This document shows, one piece after another, positions 16,297 through 24,445 of a DNA stretch of 33,997 nucleotides (position 1 is its first letter; every line of letters begins with the position of its first letter). Position numbers and translations under genes: made by a program. Origin of the DNA: Candidatus Bathyarchaeota archaeon (lineage in GTDB: Archaea > Thermoproteota > Bathyarchaeia > Bathyarchaeales > Bathyarchaeaceae); the NCBI GenBank assembly GCA_020348865.1, contig CP070754.1, forward strand, positions 445,311-479,307. Direction: 5' to 3'. The notes under the pieces were generated by a model. It made no database searches, was not told the origin of the DNA, and was given only the letters and a program-made list of their open reading frames with translations.

Positions 16297-17478
16297 TCAG
16301 TCATCAAAACAGTATTCCACTTTCCTGAAGTCAGCACAAAGCCTAGCAACGTCTTTCTTAATTTTCTCTGGCTGTTCTTCGTCCCTGATTGTTCTCTTTA
16401 CCATTTCGGCGATTTTCAGCATTTCCTCATCCTTCATTCCACGCCTTGTAACCTCGCACGTGCCAATTCTGACACCACAGTCAACAATAATGTTCACGCT
16501 TTGAAGTCTTTCCGCTATGACTCTACCTTGCTCAAAACCTCCGTAATCCAAGATTACTTGATGAGATTCGGTAAACCCCAAATGCTGGCAGACAACAGGG
16601 AATCCGTAATCATATAGGGCTTCAGCCAAGGTTTTCGAATTGCTAATCACCTGCTTGGCGTAAGCTCCACCGAAATTTCTCGTTTCAGCCAAGGCCAAGG
16701 TGAGCGCTGCTATGCGGTTCCAGTGAGCGTTATCCACAAGGGTTGGATAGATTTTCTCTTTCATTATTTCTCCATGTTCTTTGTCGGCCAGAATTATTCC
16801 TCCTTGGGGGCCGAAAAGTGTTTTATGGGTTGAACCAAACATGGTGTGTGCCCCCTCCCTTAGGGGGTGTTGAAACTGGTTGCCAGCAATGAGTCCCATA
16901 ACGTGAGAACCGTCATATCCAATGTGTGCACCATATTCGTTGGCAACTCCGACTAGTTCCTTAATTGGATGTGGGAAAGTGATTAGGCTTGCGCCAAAAA
17001 CTACAAGTCTAGGTTTAATGCTTCTTATGATCTCTTTTGCTTGTTCAATTTCAATGTTCATATTGTGCTTTGAGAAAGGGAAAGGCGATGTCTTGAGGTC
17101 GAAAAGTCCGGCCAAGCCGTTCTTCCACATTCCAGGGTACCCCCCATCCTCTGGAGAAACGCACATAAGCACATCTTCTGGCTTTGCGAAACTAGCTAGG
17201 TAAACCAAATCGGCAACATGTCCTGAGAGAGGGCGCAAATCTGCAGTCTCAGCTCCGAAGACTTCCTTCGCGACTTCTTCGCCATAGCACTCGATTTCGT
17301 CAATGAAGCTGGTGCCCATGTAGAAGTGATTTCTTGCTGTGTATCGATGTCCAAGGTCCGAGGAGAGAAGCTGCAGAACAGCAGAGCTCATGACGTTCTC
17401 GGAGGGAATAAGATTCAAGCATTGTTTTACACGCCACTCTTCATGCTGCTCAACTAGGCTTAAGATATCATCAATCAT
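16297..17478 (-). CDS. glyA: Serine hydroxymethyltransferase, archaeal type
   Basis: PLP enzyme that interconverts serine and glycine while transferring a one-carbon unit to a tetrahydropterin (in many archaea tetrahydromethanopterin). Seen are CLNLIPSENVMS, HRYTARNHFYMG, AETADLRPLSGHVADL, YDGSHVMGLIAG and the PLP site FGSTHKTLFGPQGG with the lysine at residue 219. CGVRIGTCEVTRRGM lies in the C-terminal domain. Length is 393 residues from the ATG at 17478, which has GTGGT about 5 nt upstream; a GTG at 17487 would add three residues. It is tail-to-tail with the MBL-fold hydrolase and divergent from the GH57 gene. Assignment is secure; the folate or pterin cofactor cannot be told. Confidence 0.95.
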   Translation of the reverse strand: MIDDILSLVEQHEEWRVKQCLNLIPSENVMSSAVLQLLSSDLGHRYTARNHFYMGTSFIDEIECYGEEVAKEVFGAETADLRPLSGHVADLVYLASFAKPEDVLMCVSPEDGGYPGMWKNGLAGLFDLKTSPFPFSKHNMNIEIEQAKEIIRSIKPRLVVFGASLITFPHPIKELVGVANEYGAHIGYDGSHVMGLIAGNQFQHPLREGAHTMFGSTHKTLFGPQGGIILADKEHGEIMKEKIYPTLVDNAHWNRIAALTLALAETRNFGGAYAKQVISNSKTLAEALYDYGFPVVCQHLGFTESHQVILDYGGFEQGRVIAERLQSVNIIVDCGVRIGTCEVTRRGMKDEEMLKIAEMVKRTIRDEEQPEKIKKDVARLCADFRKVEYCFDD

Positions 17479-17625
17479 GTCTACCACTCAAGGTCCAAGC
17501 AATATTGCATCTCTAGATTTAAGTCATTTTTCCAACAAGACTTCCAAAAGCTTAACAGTTTCCACATGCTCGCTTACATATCGAGCCTTAGACTGAACAT
17601 GCGGAAGTATTTCAGTGATTCAGAA

Positions 17626-17635
17626 TTTATTTATA
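17626..17635 (+). promoter_or_regulatory. Putative TATA box for the GH57 gene
   Basis: TTTATTTATA is followed by a predicted start of transcription near 17657, next to an ATG at 17659 that opens a 13-codon frame ending immediately before the GH57 GTG. Confidence 0.4.
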
Positions 17636-17658
17636 GGGTCAGTCCATCGATACTAACA

Positions 17659-17700
17659 ATGATTAAAAGCGTACTCAAAATTTCAGGGTGGCTGGTTTAG
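17659..17700 (+). promoter_or_regulatory. 13-codon upstream frame abutting the GH57 start
   Basis: ATG at 17659 reads MIKSVLKISGWLV and stops with TAG at 17698-17700, directly before the GTG of the GH57 gene and in the same frame. It sits where a leaderless mRNA should begin. It may be a leader peptide; the GH57 N-terminus is complete without it. Confidence 0.35.
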
Positions 17701-19272
17701 GTGACTGATGTTTGCTTCATCTTTGAGGTTCATCAGCCCTTTAGGTTAAGCCGGAATTTTCACAAGGACCTACTGGACCATCAATCCGTGACCAAGAAGG
17801 ACCTTTTTGATCTTTATTTTGATCATAGGTTAAACCGTCACATATTTGATAGGGCCGCTAGGAAGTGCTATTTTCCCTCAAACAACGTTATCTTGGAGCA
17901 GATTGACAGGCATAAAAAAGATCGGAAACAATTCAAAGTGGCCTATGGCATTTCAGGTGTCTTCATCGAACAATGTGAACGCTGGAACACTGATCTTCTT
18001 GATTCTTTCAAACAACTGGCCAAATCTGGATGTGTGGAGTTTCTTAGCCAACCATACTATCACTCACTTGCTAGCTTGTACGGAATTGATCGTTCGGAAT
18101 TCGCTGAACAAATCGGCATGCACCGCCAGCTTATGAAAGACCTGTTTGGATGTGAGCCAAGAGTTGTTGAAAACACCGAATGTTTGTACAACAACGCGAT
18201 CGCCAAAACTGTTGAGGGACTCGGCTACGAGGCTACCGTAACGGAGGGGGTCGAGAGAGTTCTCGGTTGGAGAAGCCCAAATCATGTATACAAGGCCAAG
18301 GATTCTACTCTTCGAGTTCTGCTCCGCAACTATCAACTCTCTGATGACATAGGGTTTCGATTTTCTTCTACACAGTGGGAGGAGTGGCCCTTGACCGCAG
18401 ACAAATATGCAAGCTGGCTGGCTTCAACTCCAGGACATGTTGTCACTCTTTTCGTCGACTATGAGACCTTCGGTGAACACCACTGGCCGGAAAGCGGGAT
18501 TCACGAATTCTTGAGGTGGCTGCCTAGTAAGGTGATTGAATGGGAGCATCTTCAGTGGTGTAATCCTTCCGACGTTGTCCGACAACACGCACCAGTTGGA
18601 GAGATTGATGTTTCCGATTATGACACAGTCTCTTGGGCAGACCTTGAGCGGGATCCCAGCGCCTGGATCGATAACCCTATGCAAAAGAGTTGCTATGACT
18701 CCCTGAAAGGGTTGGAGCAACCTGTGAAGGCAACGGGTGACAGAGACCTAAAGACGTTGTGGCGGTATCTCCAGATGAGCGATCACCTATACTATTTGAG
18801 CGTCAAGGGCGGAGGCCCTGGAGATGTGCACAGCTATTTCAATCCGTGCAGTAGTCCCATCGAAGCTTTTGCAGGATATTCAAAAATCATCTCCGACCTT
18901 GAGATCAGGATTATGCGAGAACTGGAGCGACCCGAGCTCGTGGCGAAGAGAGTTCTGCGTCAGTTATCAGTGGCAAAAGGCTTCACCTTTTTCCATGGGT
19001 TCGCACGACGTAGCCAACGTGCAGTTCGTAGCCTGAATGAATTCCATTCCGCTCTTAGGACAGTTGACCTAGAGTCAATTCGTTTTCACATGGAGCGAGG
19101 AGACTTTGAACGATGGATTCGTCAAGTTGTCGGAGATGACCAACTAGCTGGAAGGGTGGCGAAGCTGTCTGATGGAAAATTGATTGGTGAAAAACTACGC
19201 AGAAGAATACTCGGTGTTGTTGAGCGAAGGATAAGAAGACTGCAAGAGACAGCAGCCAAGGGGTTATCATGA
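17701..19272 (+). CDS. GH57 alpha-amylase-type enzyme with C-terminal DUF5752-like domain
   Basis: GH57 enzymes hydrolyse or transfer alpha-glucan chains by a retaining mechanism. The catalytic part, about residues 1-410, shows FIFEVHQPFRLSR (motif 1), CVEFLSQPYYHS, VENTECLYNN with Glu160 the likely nucleophile, and LFVDYETFGEH with Asp253 the likely acid/base. The HQPFRL start resembles the alpha-amylase group more than GH57 branching enzymes. Residues about 425-515 form a separate domain, starting KGFTFFHGFARR and containing RSLNEFHSALRTV and RGDFERW; it is homologous to the C-terminus of the winged-helix gene at 23827. The GTG start directly follows the TAG of an in-frame upstream frame. 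Its stop overlaps an ATG in frame with the nucleotidyltransferase. It probably acts on the glycogen-like polymer. Confidence 0.92.
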   Translation: MTDVCFIFEVHQPFRLSRNFHKDLLDHQSVTKKDLFDLYFDHRLNRHIFDRAARKCYFPSNNVILEQIDRHKKDRKQFKVAYGISGVFIEQCERWNTDLLDSFKQLAKSGCVEFLSQPYYHSLASLYGIDRSEFAEQIGMHRQLMKDLFGCEPRVVENTECLYNNAIAKTVEGLGYEATVTEGVERVLGWRSPNHVYKAKDSTLRVLLRNYQLSDDIGFRFSSTQWEEWPLTADKYASWLASTPGHVVTLFVDYETFGEHHWPESGIHEFLRWLPSKVIEWEHLQWCNPSDVVRQHAPVGEIDVSDYDTVSWADLERDPSAWIDNPMQKSCYDSLKGLEQPVKATGDRDLKTLWRYLQMSDHLYYLSVKGGGPGDVHSYFNPCSSPIEAFAGYSKIISDLEIRIMRELERPELVAKRVLRQLSVAKGFTFFHGFARRSQRAVRSLNEFHSALRTVDLESIRFHMERGDFERWIRQVVGDDQLAGRVAKLSDGKLIGEKLRRRILGVVERRIRRLQETAAKGLS

Positions 19273-19291
19273 AGCAGAACTTAGCACACTG

Positions 19292-19298
19292 TATAAAT
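19292..19298 (+). promoter_or_regulatory. Putative internal promoter of the nucleotidyltransferase gene
   Basis: TATAAAT lies 28 nt (centre) before the ATG at 19323, so transcription would begin almost exactly at that ATG. This argues for a leaderless start at 19323 rather than the overlapping in-frame ATG at 19269. Confidence 0.5.
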
Positions 19299-19322
19299 CG
19301 TGGTTTCAATTCAGGTCATAAT

Positions 19323-20606
19323 ATGAGTGAAAAGAGACTAAGATGCTTTATTCCGGTTGGTGGTCATGCAAAAAGATTGAGACCCCTAACGCATGATGTA
19401 TCGAAGCCTTGTGTTAGATTCTTGAATAGATCGCTGATTGAATTTTCCATGGTTCCACTGGCTGAACAGGGGATAAGGCATTTTATTTTCGGAGAGTGTG
19501 GTTACACCAACTATTCAAACCTCTTTGATCAATATGGAGAAGGCGTTGGTTTTTCAGCGAAGTATAAGATTTCTCCGAGGGTACATATTAAACATCAACC
19601 AAATCTTGATGATTTGGGAAGTGCTGATTCCTACAGGCTAAACATGAGATACTATGATGTCAATGATGCAGTCCTTGTTGTACAAGGAGACAACCTCTTT
19701 GACATTGATCTAGATGATTTGATCAAGAAGCATGAAGAAAACGGAGCCTTGATGACCATTGCCCTGATGAAAGTAAAGAATACAGAAGGATATGGAATAG
19801 CCAAGCTAGATGAAGATATGAGAATTAGAAGGTTTGTTGAAAAGCCTCCAGCAAACGAAGCACCAAGCAATCTTGCCAACGCCGGTATATATCTTCTGTC
19901 CTCTGACGTTAGAAAAGAAGTCGAGAGCGAAGAGGTCAAGGGAATAATGGAAGAAAGGAGAAGGCTTGATTTCGGCTTTGACTTCATCCCCTATTTGGTT
20001 GATAAGGGACTGCCAGTTTATGGTTATGAGTTGAAGGTATGGTATGATGTAGGAGGTCCAGAAAACTATCTGAAAGCCATGCATGACGTTCTTCATGGGA
20101 AGTTGAATATAAGAGTCTCAGAAAGGAGGATTCTACCAGGCAGAAATGTTTGGGTTCAAGGATATAGCGGAGAGTCCATCAAGAGACGGGAAGAAATAAT
20201 CCAAAAGATCAAAGAACACAGGTTATCTATAGATGGTGCTGCTCTGATTGGCAGACATACTCGAATAGGTAATAACTCCACTATTACAGACTCAAACATC
20301 GATAACTTCTGTATCCTAGGTGAACACACAAACGTTGAAAGATCAGCAATTTTGGATGCCGCCAAAATAGGCGATTACACGGACATTTCGGGCAGCGTTC
20401 TTGGCAGAAAGACCGTTGTTGAGTCAACCCGTGAAAAGCCCACCCATATTGAGTCAGCCTCCGTGATCGGAAACGCAGTTCACATCGGGAAGGGTTGCAG
20501 GATCATAAAAACCAGAGTCAACCCCAACCTGACAATTATGCCAGGCACGACGTATATCGACAAGTTTCTAAAGAATCATGAAGATATCGTGCAGTTGGCA
20601 GCTTAG
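19323..20606 (+). CDS. Sugar-1-phosphate nucleotidyltransferase with left-handed beta-helix domain
   Basis: Makes an NDP-sugar from sugar 1-phosphate and NTP, probably the glucosyl donor for the GT4 enzymes nearby, although ADP, UDP or dTDP use cannot be decided. The N-terminal Rossmann-like domain has IPVGGHAKRLRPLTHDVSKP with the catalytic Arg and Lys, VVQGDNLFDIDLDDL with a metal-binding Asp, and FVEKPPAN. WYDVGGPENYLKAM ends this domain. From about residue 300 come hexapeptide repeats (LIGRHTRIGNNSTI, CILGEHTNVERSA, VIGNAVHIGKGCRI) forming a beta-helix. The start at 19323 gives 427 residues and MSEKRLRCFIPVGG; an in-frame ATG at 19269 overlaps the GH57 stop but lies upstream of a TATAAAT. 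Confidence 0.9.
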   Translation: MSEKRLRCFIPVGGHAKRLRPLTHDVSKPCVRFLNRSLIEFSMVPLAEQGIRHFIFGECGYTNYSNLFDQYGEGVGFSAKYKISPRVHIKHQPNLDDLGSADSYRLNMRYYDVNDAVLVVQGDNLFDIDLDDLIKKHEENGALMTIALMKVKNTEGYGIAKLDEDMRIRRFVEKPPANEAPSNLANAGIYLLSSDVRKEVESEEVKGIMEERRRLDFGFDFIPYLVDKGLPVYGYELKVWYDVGGPENYLKAMHDVLHGKLNIRVSERRILPGRNVWVQGYSGESIKRREEIIQKIKEHRLSIDGAALIGRHTRIGNNSTITDSNIDNFCILGEHTNVERSAILDAAKIGDYTDISGSVLGRKTVVESTREKPTHIESASVIGNAVHIGKGCRIIKTRVNPNLTIMPGTTYIDKFLKNHEDIVQLAA

Positions 20607-20692
20607 GAACCGCTCAAATCAACTTAGCCGTGCTTCAAGTCTTCACGGGTTGCTACCATGAATTCTCATATGGAGTTAGCATGTGAATAAAC

Positions 20693-20700
20693 ATATAAAG
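20693..20700 (+). promoter_or_regulatory. Putative TATA box for the GT4 gene at 20767
   Basis: ATATAAAG predicts a start near 20722. An ATGCATACATGTGCAT element (20728-20743) lies just downstream, where a repressor could block transcription. Confidence 0.45.
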
Positions 20701-20766
20701 CCTGAAACTCAGAAAGTCTACCATCAGATGCATACATGTGCATGAGTTATCCACCGGTGTGTCTGG

Positions 20767-21930
20767 ATGAACATCTGCATGGTAACGTGGGAGTTTCCGC
20801 CTCGAATTGTAGGAGGTATAGCTCGTCACTGTGAGGGCTTGGCTGAAGCGCTCGTCAGTGGAGGTCATGAAGTCCACGTAATAACCCTTGATCTTCCAGG
20901 CATACCCTACTATGAAGAAATGGAAGGTGTTAAGGTCTACCGTACTGCAGTGCAGTTGGGGCATCCTAACTTCCTGACATGGGCTCTTTTGTTCAATCAT
21001 TTTATGGAGAAGAAGATGGCGGAGGTGAGCCAAAAAGCTGGGTTTGACCTGATACATGTTCATGATTGGTTGACCGCGTTTGCAGGCATCTCCTTTAAAT
21101 ATTACTTGAAAAAACCGATGATTACTACTATTCACGCTACCGAGATTGGTCGAGCACAGGGCCTTCACAATCCCAGCTCATTGGCTATTGATGGAATAGA
21201 GTGGTGGTCAACATACGAGGCGAGTAAGGTTATTGTGACAAGCGACTCGATGAGAAGGGAGATTTGCGATCACTTCCATCTGCCATGGGAGAAAATCGAG
21301 ATAATTCCCAACGGTATTGATACTACTCCATACAATACATCCGTTGACCGATGGGCAGTTAGAGGACGCTACGGAGTTGGTTCCAATGAGAAACTTGTTC
21401 TCTGTGTAGGTCGCCTAGTTCCTCAGAAAGGAATAGAATATCTGATCCAGGCAATTCCGATGATAAGTCAACGTCGTCCAGAGACGAGGTTCATTGTTGT
21501 GGGTGATGGATGGTTAAGGGGCCACCTTGAAAATTTGGCGCAATCGACGGGATATCGGGCGAAAACGACTTTTACAGGGTTCATTCCAGACTCTGAGGTT
21601 GTGGCACTCATGACCAGCGCTGACGTTCTGGTTGTTCCCTCTATATATGAGCCGTTTGGCATTGTTGCACTGGAGGGAATGGCTGCAGGTGTTCCGGTGG
21701 TGGCAAGTCAGATAGGGGGCTTGGCAGAGGTGATTGAACATGATAGAACTGGGATATTTGCTCATTCTCGAAATCCAGGCTCAATTGCTTGGGGAGTTGA
21801 CCGAGTCTTATCCGACCCAGGTCATTCAAAATGGCTGGCTCAAAACGCCAAAGAACTGGTCCAAAAAACTTATAGTTGGAAGGCAATCGCTACTAAAACT
21901 GTTGAGGTCTATGAAGAAGCGGCAGGATAG
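20767..21930 (+). CDS. GT4 glycosyltransferase, glycogen-synthase-like
   Basis: A GT-B fold retaining glycosyltransferase, probably adding glucosyl units from an NDP-sugar to an alpha-glucan. The N-terminal domain opens NICMVTWEFPPRIVGG with the donor or acceptor-binding glycine pair and contains IHVHDWLTAFAG. The C-terminal domain has LCVGRLVPQKGIEYLI and YEPFGIVALEGMAAGVPVV, which gives the EX7E motif at Glu295 and Glu303. Its 387 residues are typical of GT4. GGTGTG at 20756-20761 is 5 nt from the ATG. A 90-residue winged-helix gene starts 9 nt after its stop and is probably co-transcribed. It shares strong similarity with the convergent gene at 22227. The glycogen role comes mainly from context. 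Confidence 0.9.
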   Translation: MNICMVTWEFPPRIVGGIARHCEGLAEALVSGGHEVHVITLDLPGIPYYEEMEGVKVYRTAVQLGHPNFLTWALLFNHFMEKKMAEVSQKAGFDLIHVHDWLTAFAGISFKYYLKKPMITTIHATEIGRAQGLHNPSSLAIDGIEWWSTYEASKVIVTSDSMRREICDHFHLPWEKIEIIPNGIDTTPYNTSVDRWAVRGRYGVGSNEKLVLCVGRLVPQKGIEYLIQAIPMISQRRPETRFIVVGDGWLRGHLENLAQSTGYRAKTTFTGFIPDSEVVALMTSADVLVVPSIYEPFGIVALEGMAAGVPVVASQIGGLAEVIEHDRTGIFAHSRNPGSIAWGVDRVLSDPGHSKWLAQNAKELVQKTYSWKAIATKTVEVYEEAAG

Positions 21931-21939
21931 GAGACGAAC

Positions 21940-22212
21940 ATGAATTCTTCGTTTGACACATCATATGATTCCACGATGCCTGAAGAGTTTCAGCTTCTCT
22001 GCATGTTGCACAACATCGGTGCAACCACTCAGGAGAAATCTTTGCCAATTGAAAGGATATCCGAGTGGACCAGAATGGAGGGTTCTAAGGTAGAGCTTCA
22101 GCTTCAGAAATTAGTTGAGCTTGGTTTTGTTCAGCTTGTAGAAGCAGAAGGTTCTAACAAGTATCACATTACACTTAATGGAATCAGAAAAGTCCTGAGC
22201 ACGTATTCTTAG
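21940..22212 (+). CDS. Small winged-helix protein
   Basis: A 90-residue predicted DNA-binding protein. After a polar N-terminal tail, residues about 16-88 show FQLLCMLHNIGATTQEKS, PIERISEWTRMEGSKVELQL, QKLVELGFVQLVE and KYHITLNGIRKVLSTYS. This is the helix, recognition-helix and wing order of winged-helix proteins that sort by a two-helix pattern. The ATG has GGAG 6 nt upstream and is 9 nt after the GT4 stop, so it should be made from the same mRNA. It is convergent with the second GT4 gene (14 nt apart). It could regulate the glucan genes or be an adaptor; its exact family is not certain. Confidence 0.75.
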   Translation: MNSSFDTSYDSTMPEEFQLLCMLHNIGATTQEKSLPIERISEWTRMEGSKVELQLQKLVELGFVQLVEAEGSNKYHITLNGIRKVLSTYS

Positions 22213-22226
22213 TGTCAGGGACAAGG

Positions 22227-23492
22227 TTATTCTTGTGGTCTCTCTGTGTTCTTCAATTCTCTGTAGAATTCAATCGTGTTCTTGGCGGATGTGTCCCAAC
22301 TGAATTTTTGAAGAACTATTTTTCTGCCATTTTGGCCTAGTTGCACCTTTCGCTGAGGATCTTGTACAGCATTGACGATTCCCCAAGCGATGTCTGCAGG
22401 ATCATTTGGGTTAATGTGGAAACCGCATTGGTCTGGACCGTTTGGGACCACAATCTCTTTCATTCCGCTTGCGTCTGTGGCTCCTACGACCACAGGTTTT
22501 TGCATACTCATAGCCTCTAACGCGACGATTCCGAACGGTTCGTAAAGGCTTGGGAAGACTGATACGTCGCATGCTGCGTAGTGAGCGATGCGCTCTTCTT
22601 CGGGCACGAATTCAAAGCAGAATTTTACCGAATCATGGAGTTTTGACTGCTCAACCAATGCTTCAAGGTAGCTTTGCATTCCACCGAGACCAACAATTAC
22701 TAGTTTGACGTTCGGATTCTTCTCCAGAACGTAGGGCATTGCTTGAACTAGGTTGTCTACTCCCTTGACTCCTACGAGTCTGCCGATGAAAAGTGCCATC
22801 GATTCGTTGTCTCTAATTCCGTACCTGTTTCGCAGTGCCTTTATCTTTTCTTGGCTCACTTTCTCAGGATTGTACTTCTCTGGGTCTACTCCGTTGTAGC
22901 ACACTCTAATTTTCTCTGCTGGAAAACCTAGTCTTGTTAGTTCGTTTTTCATCATGTACGAGACTGTGATTATCCGATCTGCCAGCTGTCCGCCGCGATG
23001 TTCAATATTGCTGACGACGTCTGACCCGTTGCCTAACGTTCGTCCTTTCTCTGTGGAGTGCACGTGAAAAACCAGGGGTAGTCCGAGTTCTCTTTTGAGT
23101 GCGATACCTGCCATCACAGACAGCCAGTCGTGAGCTACAACAATGTCGTATTTGGATTCCTCTTTTCGAACGAGTTCATTGGCCAGTTTTGAAGCACTCA
23201 AATAATTGTATACGAGAAGTTTGGAGAATAATTTAATACCTCTACCCCATTTTTTGACATCCTCTGCAACTACGTCTGGTAGAGAATCTGACACATCGAT
23301 GTCGATAGGCCTGTGGATTTCGATGCCTCGCCAAAGCTCCCTTGTTGGTAGGCTTCCTGTGTCATCGTTCATGGTGAAAACCGTTACGTCATGTTCCAAC
23401 ATAACGAACTTTCTTGTAATCTCAGCCGCGTATGTTCCAAGACCTCCGACGATTTTTGGAGGATACTCGTAGACTAGGACAGCCATCTTCAT
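22227..23492 (-). CDS. GT4/GT5-type glycosyltransferase, glycogen-synthase-like
   Basis: A second GT-B glycosyltransferase, similar from end to end to the one at 20767. It opens MAVLVYEYPPKIVGGLG, then VVAHDWLSVMAGIALK, CYNGVDPEKYNP, LFIGRLVGVKGVDNLV and YEPFGIVALEAMSMQKPVV, which contains the EX7E motif. Its 421 residues are in the range of archaeal glycogen synthases. ATG at 23492 is used, with ATG 23486 two codons inside as an alternative. The two genes are convergent, with the small winged-helix gene between. Two related enzymes might act on initiation versus elongation or on different polymers; sequence does not decide. Confidence 0.9.
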   Translation of the reverse strand: MKMAVLVYEYPPKIVGGLGTYAAEITRKFVMLEHDVTVFTMNDDTGSLPTRELWRGIEIHRPIDIDVSDSLPDVVAEDVKKWGRGIKLFSKLLVYNYLSASKLANELVRKEESKYDIVVAHDWLSVMAGIALKRELGLPLVFHVHSTEKGRTLGNGSDVVSNIEHRGGQLADRIITVSYMMKNELTRLGFPAEKIRVCYNGVDPEKYNPEKVSQEKIKALRNRYGIRDNESMALFIGRLVGVKGVDNLVQAMPYVLEKNPNVKLVIVGLGGMQSYLEALVEQSKLHDSVKFCFEFVPEEERIAHYAACDVSVFPSLYEPFGIVALEAMSMQKPVVVGATDASGMKEIVVPNGPDQCGFHINPNDPADIAWGIVNAVQDPQRKVQLGQNGRKIVLQKFSWDTSAKNTIEFYRELKNTERPQE

Positions 23493-23826
23493 CTCGGTTC
23501 ATCTCAGGAAGATATGTTGTGTTGCATGTATGAAGAATAAGCTGTAGTAGTCTGCTGCTATTCAAATGTTTCTCTGATTATTCGAATTGACATTGCTTCC
23601 TAGGTGTTCAACGCATGCATTTTTCGTGCAAGATTTCCCATATATAATTGGGGAGATTCGCTTTGGTGTCCTTCAGTCTTGACCTGCAATAGATTTGAGT
23701 GAGTGCTAGGAAGAAACCATCACAATGTGAGGTACTTACGTGGTTGTTTGCGAAGACGTGCCGAAAATCTGAAAAGTGGTGCCCATAATAGTTGATGGGT
23801 GGATTTCTGTGGAAGGTGTGCATCAC
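23493..23826. other. Divergent intergenic region with palindromes and TATA-like sequence
   Basis: A 334-nt region between the divergent GT4 gene and the winged-helix/DUF5752-like gene. It holds TGCATGTATG near 23525, GCATGCAT at 23613-23620 and the near-symmetric CCCATATATAATTGGGG around 23637-23652, which could act as a TATA box for the rightward gene (start near 23670). No gene or RNA was recognised inside it. Confidence 0.35.
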
Positions 23827-24378
23827 GTGAGTGTGAGCGAAATCAAGGAGAGACTTCTAAGAGCTTTGTGGCTTGTTGGAAAACCGGCAAAACTTCAAGA
23901 TATAGCAGAAAAGGTCGAATTAAGCATCTCTTCATCTATGATGCATCTGCTCCAGCTTAGAAAAGGTGGGTATGTTTCCTCTCCTGAGAAGAGCTATTAC
24001 GTTATAACAAGAACCGGTAAAGAAGCAATAGGGTTGCCAAGACTTACCGGAGAGAAGGCCTTAGATATTCTGCGTGAAGTGCCCAAGGAGAAGGCTTTTC
24101 ATTTCTATACAGGAATTAATCAATATACTGGTATCTGTGCAAGGAGCCTTAACGATTTCTGTGACAGAATTAGAACAGTCAACGTTAAATCCATTGAGTT
24201 TCATGCTTCTCGCAGGGACTTTGAGCTTTGGCTTGACAGTCTGGGGGATTTGGAGTTGGCCAAAAGAATGGGTCAGATTCGAAGGGCTACTCTATCTGGC
24301 GAGAATCTTCGCCAGAGAGTCTACGAGTCTGTCAGATCACGCTGTGAAGAGCTGACAGATTTGTCAGGTAAGGTCTGA
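23827..24378 (+). CDS. Winged-helix protein fused to DUF5752-like domain
   Basis: A two-domain protein of 183 residues. Residues about 4-68 are a winged helix (ERLLRALWLVGKPAKLQDIA, then ISSSMMHLLQLRKGGYVSS, then YYVITRTGKEAIG). Residues about 86-177 are homologous to the C-terminal domain of the GH57 enzyme at 17701: FHFYTG versus FTFFHG, ARSLNDF versus VRSLNEF, RTVNVKSIEFH versus RTVDLESIRFH, and DFELW versus DFERW. The GTG at 23827 is preferred because GGAAGGTG at 23811-23818 lies 8 nt upstream; GTG codons further upstream are in frame. It is divergent from a GT4 gene. The arrangement suggests a regulator whose second domain senses a ligand or partner tied to glucan metabolism. That is inference. 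Confidence 0.82.
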   Translation: MSVSEIKERLLRALWLVGKPAKLQDIAEKVELSISSSMMHLLQLRKGGYVSSPEKSYYVITRTGKEAIGLPRLTGEKALDILREVPKEKAFHFYTGINQYTGICARSLNDFCDRIRTVNVKSIEFHASRRDFELWLDSLGDLELAKRMGQIRRATLSGENLRQRVYESVRSRCEELTDLSGKV

Positions 24379-24445
24379 TTATTTCGTGAAAGAGTCACAT
24401 TAAGAGCGGTTTTCGTTGACTCGTTTTCGTATCAAAAAGAGAGAA

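Noticed and set aside
20653-21168. 171-codon reverse frame overlapping the GT4 start
   Set aside because: It is antisense to the conserved N-terminus of a clear glycosyltransferase and has no recognisable motif.
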